From NCBI GenBank assembly GCA_003228495.1, contig QIDY01000160.1, positions 1 to 5,370 on the forward strand: a stretch of 5,370 nucleotides of DNA. The letters run 5' to 3'. The translations under genes and the position numbers were made by a program. This stretch comes from Nitrospirota bacterium. Lineage in GTDB: Bacteria; Nitrospirota; Nitrospiria; Nitrospirales; UBA8639. This document shows, in pieces, positions 1 through 4,735 of this stretch (position 1 is its first letter; every line of letters starts with the position of its first letter). The notes below the pieces were generated by a model. The model ran no database searches. It was not told the origin of the DNA and worked only from the letters and a program-made list of their open reading frames with translations.

Positions 1-320
1 TGTTCAGTGTTGAGAAACATGAGTGGCCCATCGAGCCATTCATGGAAGGGGCTGATGAAATTAGTGTCGTAGAGTTTGCCGGTTCTGAAGGGATTGATGC
101 CTTTATTCCGTCTGCCGGCGGTCCGTATAAAATGGCCGCTGATTATGTGTATAGCAATCAACGGCTTCCCTATTCCCAGTCCGGGCAATGGGGGTATTTC
201 CGGGTGTTACCCGCCAATGATCAACGGATATTGCCGTTGCGCGGTGGGGCTCCCGGCGTGAAAGAAGCCAAGGTACCCGATTCGGACAAAGGGCAAATTG
301 CGCCTGTGGCGTTTAAATAA
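1..320 (+). CDS. Multicopper-oxidase-like protein, C-terminal fragment (5' end outside window)
   Basis: Frame 3 is open from the window edge to a TAA at 318-320, giving about 105 residues. The order of short motifs, HEWPIEPF, then SAGGP, then MAADYVYSNQ, then SGQWGYFRVLP, matches the last cupredoxin domain of large bacterial multicopper-oxidase-like proteins. There a 'H-x-W..EP' strand is followed by 'AGG...DYL' and a 'G.WG..RV' strand near the C-terminus. No HCH or HxxHxH copper-ligand cluster is visible in this piece, so this domain is either a non-copper domain or has lost its ligands; other domains lie upstream of the window. A roughly 30-residue charged tail follows the last strand. An ATG at 42 is internal, because the frame is open and family-like upstream of it. 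A strong terminator follows, so this gene ends its own transcription unit. The family call rests on motif memory, not on a search. Confidence 0.6.
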   Translation, partial: FSVEKHEWPIEPFMEGADEISVVEFAGSEGIDAFIPSAGGPYKMAADYVYSNQRLPYSQSGQWGYFRVLPANDQRILPLRGGAPGVKEAKVPDSDKGQIAPVAFK

Positions 321-356
321 CGTTCGGCAAATTTGTCAGAGTCTGGAAGTGTCTAT

Positions 357-394
357 GCGGGGAGGCCGAGCTTCGGCTTCCCCGCTTTTTTTTT
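357..394 (+). terminator. Rho-independent terminator after the multicopper-oxidase-like gene
   Basis: Positions 357-369 (GCGGGGAGGCCGA) pair with 373-385 (TCGGCTTCCCCGC) to form a 13-bp stem with one G-U pair and a 3-nt GCT loop. Nine T residues (386-394) follow directly. This is a textbook intrinsic terminator, 36 bases after the stop codon at 318-320. It separates the upstream gene from the cupredoxin cluster. Confidence 0.95.
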
Positions 395-417
395 AACAGG
401 GAATGAAATATGTTATC

Positions 418-447
418 TTGTAATATTATCTCATTCGTTTCTAGGAT
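418..447 (+). promoter_or_regulatory. Candidate sigma-70-type promoter for the cupredoxin cluster
   Basis: TTGTAA (418-423) and TAGGAT (442-447) are separated by 18 bases, each matching four of six consensus positions. They lie in the AT-rich 100-base stretch between the terminator and the ATG at 498. A promoter is expected here because the upstream terminator is strong, but these exact hexamers are weak and other AT-rich choices nearby are possible. No clear operator palindrome is visible. Confidence 0.3.
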
Positions 448-483
448 ATTTTATGAATTTTGATTGAAAGATTAGCCATTCTT

Positions 484-489
484 AGGAGG
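484..489 (+). promoter_or_regulatory. Ribosome binding site AGGAGG
   Basis: A perfect AGGAGG lies 8 bases before the ATG at 498. The in-frame TAG at 483-485 rules out any start further upstream, so this site fixes the start of the first cupredoxin gene. Confidence 0.9.
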
Positions 490-497
490 GTGGAGAA

Positions 498-1415
498 ATG
501 TTTGTTTGGGTTCTGTTTGTTGTGTTTGGTGGGTTGACCATTGGTACTCCCGCGTGGTCTTACACAGAAATTTCGGTGGAAAATGGAGGGACGCTGAAGG
601 GAAGGGTGACCCTAGTTGGCGGGAAACCTCGTCCCATGGCCATGAATTTGGTCACGATTCCAGATGCGGTCTATTGTGGGCGAATTTCCACAGGAACGGG
701 GTGGCGAATTGTCGAGGATTTTCTCATTGGACCCGATGGATCGTTAAAGGATGTCGTGGTGATGTTGAAGGATGTTAAAAGAGGAAAAGCCTTTAACCTT
801 AAAAAGGTTGAGATTGAAGCCATTGACTGTGATTTTTTGCCTTTTGTGAATGTCATTAAGGATCGGGATGAGGTGACGGTGATTAATATGGATCCGATCG
901 AACATGATATTCAAGGATATGAAACAGCTCGCAAACGAGGTGCGAGAATCCTATTTAATCGTCCCTTGCCGATGAATCCCTTCCATAAGGTTGTCCAGCT
1001 ATTCGGAGAAAATGCCCATACCCATATGCCGGGCAAGCCGATGGTGGAGAAAATTCATCTACGAAAAAACCGGAATATTTTCGTCATGCAATGTGGATTT
1101 CATCCCTATATGTTTTCATGGGGAGTTGTGCTGGATAATCCCTATTATTCCATTACCAAGGACGATGGGGCTTTTGAAATTTCAGATATTCCTCCCGGAG
1201 AGTATGAAGTGGTGGTTTGGCATGCCGGGATGAAAAAGTACCTGGAGAAACGAGTGAAAATTGAAGCAGGAAAAACGGCAAATGTGGATTTTCAATATAA
1301 ATCCTCAAAAGGGCGGCGTAGTGCCCATGAAATGCTTGAGAATCCTCGTTTCGGGATGGAATTACTTGAAGAAGGTGAAGTGATTATTCCTTCCCTTCGT
1401 CGTCAGATTCCGTAA
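498..1415 (+). CDS. Exported cupredoxin / carboxypeptidase-regulatory-like protein (paralog 1)
   Basis: A 305-residue protein. Residues 1-21 are a hydrophobic signal peptide, probably cut after AWS. Residues about 28-130 form a beta-rich region with CGRIS at 60-64 and a second conserved Cys at 111 (DCDFLPF), a possible disulfide pair. The cupredoxin part follows: His136 (MDPIEHDIQ), then Cys199, His202 and Met205 (CGFHPYM), the arrangement of a type-1 copper site. Residues about 216-245 (DDGAFEISDIPPGEYEVVVWH) match the carboxypeptidase-regulatory/transthyretin-like strand pattern that follows CxxHxxM in this family, often annotated as methylamine-utilization or plastocyanin-like. A His-rich loop (H163, H174, H176, M177) precedes the ligand cluster. 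The likely role is periplasmic copper binding or electron transfer; the partner is unknown. It is first in its transcription unit, with a perfect ribosome site. The signal peptide has no Lys or Arg in its n-region, which is unusual, yet no other start is possible. Confidence 0.85.
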   Translation: MFVWVLFVVFGGLTIGTPAWSYTEISVENGGTLKGRVTLVGGKPRPMAMNLVTIPDAVYCGRISTGTGWRIVEDFLIGPDGSLKDVVVMLKDVKRGKAFNLKKVEIEAIDCDFLPFVNVIKDRDEVTVINMDPIEHDIQGYETARKRGARILFNRPLPMNPFHKVVQLFGENAHTHMPGKPMVEKIHLRKNRNIFVMQCGFHPYMFSWGVVLDNPYYSITKDDGAFEISDIPPGEYEVVVWHAGMKKYLEKRVKIEAGKTANVDFQYKSSKGRRSAHEMLENPRFGMELLEEGEVIIPSLRRQIP

Positions 1416-1420
1416 ATCTT

Positions 1421-2338
1421 ATGTGTGTTCGGGTGTTGATTATAGTCGTCGTGTGGCTTTTGCCTGTTGGGAGTCCTTTAGCTTTAGCCTATGACGTTGT
1501 TGATGTGGAAATTGGGGGGACGATCAAGGGGACAGTGATCCTCAAGGGGGCTGCTCCGCCCCCCAAAGCCTATAATTTAATTACCTTTCCTGATCCTGAA
1601 TACTGTGGCCGTATTTCCGATGGAAAAGGGTGGCGATTGCTGAAGGACTTTGTGGTGAATGACCGCAACCAAATGCAAGGTGTGGTCATGGTTGTGGAAG
1701 GAGTTACTGCAGGAAAACCTTTTGCTCTTTCCATTCCCAAGGTGGAAGCCAGGGATTGTCAGTTTCTTCCGTTTACCACCGTCGTTCGCAGCGAACATGG
1801 CATTGAAGTCGTGAACATGGATCCCGTCATGCACGATATTCAGGCGTATGAAACTTCAATCACCCATGGTACGCGGGTCTTGTTTAATTCTCCACTTCCC
1901 TTTAATTCCAAGCATCAGCGGGGAAACATGCACGCTACGCATGAGCATGTGCCGGGAAAGTCCATGGTCCGGCAGTTTCACATGAGCAAAGGCCGAACAA
2001 CGTTTGTCATGCAATGCGGATTTCATGCCTATATGGAAAGTTGGGCCATTGCCGTTGATAATCCCTATTTTATTTTTACGAGTGAAACAGGGAGCTATGA
2101 AATTACCGGTATTCCTCCAGGAAACTATCGCCTGCGCGCCTGGCATCCCAGTGTGAAACAGGAACAGGTTCAAATGGTAACAGTAGAGCCGTCAAAAACC
2201 ACTCGCGTGGATTTTGCTTTGCCTTCTCCAGTTGGACGGTGGACGGCCCATACCCGCCTAAAGCCGCCCCGGTTTACTTCAGCTGTCCTGGGACGCCCAA
2301 TCCAGATCGAGCCTCTGGTCGAACGTCAAAGTCCATGA
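1421..2338 (+). CDS. Exported cupredoxin / carboxypeptidase-regulatory-like protein (paralog 2)
   Basis: Also 305 residues and clearly a tandem duplicate of the gene before it, roughly 40-50% identical by eye. Shared landmarks are GGT-K-G near 32-37, YCGRIS (Cys62), DCQFLPF (Cys113), NMDPVMHDIQ (His138) and MQCGFHAYM (Cys199, His202, Met205). The PPGNYRLRAWH strand and a C-terminal 'GR..AH....PRF' block are also shared. The ligands fall at nearly the same residue numbers in both copies, suggesting strong constraint. The His/Met-rich loop is richer here (H165, M170, H171, H174, H176) and could form a second metal site. The signal peptide is about residues 1-23, cut after ALA, with one Arg. The start lies 5 bases after the upstream stop with no good Shine-Dalgarno, so translation is probably coupled. 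An in-frame GTG at 1433 is an alternative start. The stop TGA overlaps an ATG (2335-2338, ATGA) that looks like the original start of the next gene. Confidence 0.85.
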   Translation: MCVRVLIIVVVWLLPVGSPLALAYDVVDVEIGGTIKGTVILKGAAPPPKAYNLITFPDPEYCGRISDGKGWRLLKDFVVNDRNQMQGVVMVVEGVTAGKPFALSIPKVEARDCQFLPFTTVVRSEHGIEVVNMDPVMHDIQAYETSITHGTRVLFNSPLPFNSKHQRGNMHATHEHVPGKSMVRQFHMSKGRTTFVMQCGFHAYMESWAIAVDNPYFIFTSETGSYEITGIPPGNYRLRAWHPSVKQEQVQMVTVEPSKTTRVDFALPSPVGRWTAHTRLKPPRFTSAVLGRPIQIEPLVERQSP

Positions 2339-2347
2339 AATGGCTAA
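2335..2347 (+). other. Relict start of the LolA-like gene, cut off by the inserted element
   Basis: ATG at 2335 overlaps the upstream TGA as ATGA, a classic coupled start. It reads M-K-W-L and then enters the inserted element, meeting a stop at 2401-2403 after 22 codons. If 2348-2529 is removed, the same ATG reads MKWLTVFLCNLPSHKPSHWC and on into the LolA-like gene in the correct frame. The join is exact to the base, which is the main evidence that this was the ancestral start. Confidence 0.8.
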
Positions 2348-3191
2348 GGGCCTGTCCATCAATAACTTTGCCATCTCGCATCCAATCTTTGGACCATCTT
2401 TGAACGGCTCTCAATCGAAAAAACCTCACCATAGTCATGCTATGCCTCGGCTTGTTCTCAATCGATTCGTCCAAATCCAGCCCAAATCTTGGCGCGATTT
2501 CGTCAAAATTATTAATGGACAGGCCCTAACAGTATTTCTCTGTAATCTCCCGTCGCACAAGCCAAGCCATTGGTGTCTTCTAGCCTGTGTTTTGACTTGC
2601 GGCCTGGGGTTTCCCACCGCGAATGAGGCTCTCGCGCAATCTGAAAGCAAATGGGGTACGAGCCCTTTAGAGTTCTCAGCGAAATTATTATGGAAAACTG
2701 GAGGACGAAAGGCCAAGGCCCAATTATTTGTCAAATCCGACCGATATCGCATTGAACATTTAGGGGGAATTCGAACAGAGTTAGGCTATGCAGGGGTGAC
2801 CATTGTTCGACTAGATGAGCAAAAAGTCTGGTATATTTTATCAGAACGTCGGACGGTCGTGAGCGTTCCGTTAACATCCGATTATTTGTTACCATTTTCC
2901 GTGAGATTGGAGGGAGAAACCAGTCGGACCTTGATTGGCGATTCCGTGGTGGGTGATCGTTCAGCCATGCTCTATGAAGTCGTGGTGGAAGATCGATTCG
3001 GCCAAACTGAGCGATTTTTCGAATGGGTAGATCCTGATCGTAATATTCTTTTGAAACTCTTAAGCCAAGACCGAGATTGGTTTGTGGAATATGGACATGT
3101 GGTTGTATCCTCTCAGCCAGATTATTATTTTGAAACGCCTTTGGGATATAGGATGATTGAAGCTCAGGAAGCTCAGATCCCTAAAGGTTAA
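2340..3191 (+). CDS. Exported LolA-fold-like protein; 5' end rebuilt by an inserted element
   Basis: The 283-codon ORF has three parts. Residues 1-2 come from flanking DNA, and residues 3 to about 63 are read through the foldback element at 2348-2526. From residue 64 the original protein begins, with a hydrophobic stretch at about 79-92 (CLLACVLTCGLG) and a likely cleavage at EALAQ (about 96-100). The mature part, about 183 residues, is an extended beta-sheet protein. It has 'LEFSAKLLWKTGG' and 'RYRIEHLGG', then 'IVRLDEQKVWYILSERR' and 'VPL', then a second half ending 'YYFETPLGYRMIEAQ'. This resembles LolA-like/DUF4412-type envelope proteins (fold-level guess). No start codon lies between the element and the signal peptide. 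Translation today must therefore begin at ATG 2340, at ATG 2442 in the hairpin apex, or not at all. The body is free of stops and frameshifts, so the insertion is recent or expression survives. Confidence 0.6.
   Translation: MAKGLSINNFAISHPIFGPSLNGSQSKKPHHSHAMPRLVLNRFVQIQPKSWRDFVKIINGQALTVFLCNLPSHKPSHWCLLACVLTCGLGFPTANEALAQSESKWGTSPLEFSAKLLWKTGGRKAKAQLFVKSDRYRIEHLGGIRTELGYAGVTIVRLDEQKVWYILSERRTVVSVPLTSDYLLPFSVRLEGETSRTLIGDSVVGDRSAMLYEVVVEDRFGQTERFFEWVDPDRNILLKLLSQDRDWFVEYGHVVVSSQPDYYFETPLGYRMIEAQEAQIPKG
2345..2347 (+). repeat. Left target-site duplication (TAA)
   Basis: TAA directly abuts the left terminal repeat GGGCCTGTCC and matches the TAA at 2527-2529. If the last C of the element (2526) is part of the duplication, the pair is CTAA at 2344-2347 and 2526-2529. 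Both readings give the same 182-bp net insertion. Confidence 0.75.
2348..2526. mobile_element. MITE-like foldback element, 179 bp, non-coding
   Basis: The ends are GGGCCTGTCC (2348-2357) and GGACAGGCCC (2517-2526), perfect inverted repeats of 10 bp; 18 of the first 20 positions match. The whole element is a palindrome centred exactly on position 2437. Its two 89-base arms match at about 53 positions without gaps, more if small gaps are allowed. At the apex CATAG (2430-2434) faces CTATG (2440-2444). It is flanked by TAA on both sides, or CTAA if the last C is assigned to the duplication. It encodes no transposase, so it would have been moved in trans. The end sequence and short TA-containing duplication recall IS5-family transposons (IS1031 or IS5 subgroups), but that link is from memory and unverified. 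Confidence 0.85.
2527..2529 (+). repeat. Right target-site duplication (TAA)
   Basis: TAA directly follows the right terminal repeat GGACAGGCCC and matches 2345-2347. Collapsing the two copies restores the reading frame of the interrupted gene. Confidence 0.75.
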
Positions 3192-3207
3192 ATGGGTAAA
3201 ACAAACA

Positions 3208-4572
3208 ATGTATCGTCATAAGATTTTTTTGCAGCAGATTATTTGTGTCTTTGTGTTGGCCGCGAGTGGGCTGTCCCCATACCCGGTCTGGGGGGATGTA
3301 TCCAAAGATACAATCCTTGAGCAAGCGAACGCGGCTTTTAGTAAAGGTGATTTTCCAAAAGTGATAGAGCTTGTAGAGCCTGTTCTTCAAGAAGCGAAAG
3401 CCTCGGCTCACATTCATCGGCTTCATATTCTGGCCTTGGCCAGAATGGGGAATTCACCGGAGGCGATGGATTCCTATGAGAAATTTGTTCAATCCATGAA
3501 ACGTGAAGATGAAAATCTCTTACGACAGACAGCCATCGCGATCATCTTGTCCAAGCGGGCAGATATGCGGGTACAAGTACGAGGGGCAGTCTATACGGCT
3601 CTCAAAGAAATTGACTCCGAGGAGATGGTTGGGTTTTTGGAAGAGGGTTTGACCGATGGGTCAGGGATGATCCGTGCTTTGGTTGCCCAAGCGTTGGGTA
3701 AACTCAAGGCAGGACAACGTTCCGAGCGATTACGGCAGGCATTGAAAGATTCGGCAGGGTTAGTTCGTGCTACGGCGGTAAAAAGCATTGGAAAATCCGG
3801 GGATCGAAAGGTGGTTCCCTTGATCGAAGAATCGCTTGAAGACGAACAAGCCTTAGTGCAAATTGTGGCTGCTCAGGTTCTTTATGAATTGGGACAGAAG
3901 AAAATGTGGTCACGATTGGAGCAGGGGGCGCAAAGCCAGGAAGGCTATGAACGAGGAGGAGCTATCCGAGCCTTTGGAGAATTAAAGGATCGTCGCGCTC
4001 TTCCCTTGTTAGAGAAAACGGCGCGGGATTCCCAGCCCTCTATACGGGCCGGAGCTATTGGGTCGTTGGGGAAAATACAAGCTCCAGAAAGTTTGCCCAC
4101 GCTTAAAGCTGCGCTGTTCGATCCTGTCCCTGGTGTACGAAATAAAGCCGCCTTTAGCATGGGGTACTATGAATCCCACCAGGTCTTATCACCGTTGACA
4201 AAGGCTTTGCTGGATACTGATCCCGGGGTTCAAGCTGCGGCCAGTGCGTCGTTGTTGCGTGTGGGGGCACCGTTTTCAGTGGTGGAGGGGACGCTTCATA
4301 AGTTGCTTCAAGACCAAAATCCTGCTCTTCGATCCATTGCAGTTAAAGCTTTGGGCAATGGGAAGGGTGGAAAAGTCATCGCCACGCTGAAGCTCATGTT
4401 GAATGACCCCATTCCGCGCCCACGGATTGTGGCCGTTCGGTCCTTGGGTCGAATGGGAGAGCACCATTTGCTCCCTGTCTTGAAGCGCACCCTTCGAGAT
4501 GCAGATGATGCTGTGAGGGTGACGGCGGCGGCAGCGATTGTGAAAGTCCTTGATACTAAAATTGGCACCTAA
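3208..4572 (+). CDS. Exported TPR/HEAT-repeat protein
   Basis: A 454-residue protein from ATG 3208. Residues 1-29 are a signal peptide with a basic n-region (MYRHK) and a core IICVFVLAASG, probably cut after VWG. Residues about 33-99 form two TPR-like helical pairs (ANAAFSKGDFPKVIELVEPVL; ALARMGNSPEAMDSYEKFV). From about 122 to the end there are roughly ten or eleven HEAT/PBS-lyase-type repeats of about 30 residues. Examples are 'MIRALVAQALGKLKAG', 'LVRATAVKSIGKSGDRKVVPL', 'SIRAGAIGSLGKIQAPESLP', 'ALRSIAVKALGNGKGG' and 'RIVAVRSLGRMGEHHLLPVL'. Such solenoids are protein-interaction scaffolds, and no catalytic residue is seen. The role is probably periplasmic scaffolding, with the partner unknown. 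It starts 16 bases after the previous stop, consistent with one operon. The frame is open back to a TTG at 3157, but that start would overlap the upstream gene by 35 bp and bury the signal peptide behind 17 extra residues. The ribosome site is weak (ATGGG, 11 bases upstream). Confidence 0.85.
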   Translation: MYRHKIFLQQIICVFVLAASGLSPYPVWGDVSKDTILEQANAAFSKGDFPKVIELVEPVLQEAKASAHIHRLHILALARMGNSPEAMDSYEKFVQSMKREDENLLRQTAIAIILSKRADMRVQVRGAVYTALKEIDSEEMVGFLEEGLTDGSGMIRALVAQALGKLKAGQRSERLRQALKDSAGLVRATAVKSIGKSGDRKVVPLIEESLEDEQALVQIVAAQVLYELGQKKMWSRLEQGAQSQEGYERGGAIRAFGELKDRRALPLLEKTARDSQPSIRAGAIGSLGKIQAPESLPTLKAALFDPVPGVRNKAAFSMGYYESHQVLSPLTKALLDTDPGVQAAASASLLRVGAPFSVVEGTLHKLLQDQNPALRSIAVKALGNGKGGKVIATLKLMLNDPIPRPRIVAVRSLGRMGEHHLLPVLKRTLRDADDAVRVTAAAAIVKVLDTKIGT

Positions 4573-4580
4573 AGGGAATG

Positions 4581-4681
4581 GTGAAAAGTGAGTAGTAAAA
4601 AGTAAGAATGGTGAGTGAAGAACATGCGGAAGGTTTTCATTTTTGTTATTTCACTCCTTACACCTCACTCCTGACCCCTTA
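4581..4681. repeat. Heptamer-periodic GTRAGxA repeats in two opposed arms
   Basis: Top-strand 4581-4608 reads as four 7-base units: GTGAAAA, GTGAGTA, GTAAAAA, GTAAGAA. A fifth unit (GTGAGTG at 4611) follows after 2 extra bases. On the bottom strand, 4650-4681 reads GTCAGGA, GTGAGGT, GTAAGGA, GTGAA. The arms are therefore related but inverted around a spacer of about 35 bases and could fold into an imperfect hairpin; 17 of 26 positions agree in one alignment. A 9-base direct repeat GAATGGTGA also occurs at 4576-4584 and 4606-4614. The tract fills most of the 160-base gap between the HEAT gene and the DUF255 gene. No run of T follows, so it is not a classic terminator; the rest of the gap shows nothing recognisable. 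Confidence 0.6.
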
Positions 4682-4735
4682 CGGATTGTTTTCTGTTGAA
4701 CTCCTCCCTTTCCTTTGCAGGTTGTCCACGTTGTG

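Noticed and set aside
1376..1420. Upstream in-frame GTG (1376) as the start of the second cupredoxin gene.
   Set aside because: It would add 15 polar residues before the signal peptide and overlap the first paralog. The paralog lengths match best with ATG 1421.
1856..2173. Minus-strand ORFs of up to 105 codons opposite the cupredoxin and LolA-like genes (also 2435-2752).
   Set aside because: They are antisense to strongly supported genes, with protein-like conservation on the plus strand. They show no recognisable domains and no promoter or ribosome site that I can see.
2348..2526. The foldback considered as an intergenic terminator or an attenuator native to the operon.
   Set aside because: It has target duplications at both ends, no T-run, and its removal restores the reading frame of the next gene. 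Insertion explains all of these together.
3157..3207. Longer N-terminus for the HEAT-repeat protein from a TTG at 3157.
   Set aside because: It would overlap the previous gene by 35 bp, use a rare start codon and push the signal peptide inward. ATG 3208 gives a normal signal peptide just after the upstream stop.
4581..4681. Heptamer repeats considered as a CRISPR array or a Rho-independent terminator.
   Set aside because: The units are 7 bases with no unique spacers, so it is not CRISPR. No T-run follows the inverted arms, so it is not a classic intrinsic terminator.
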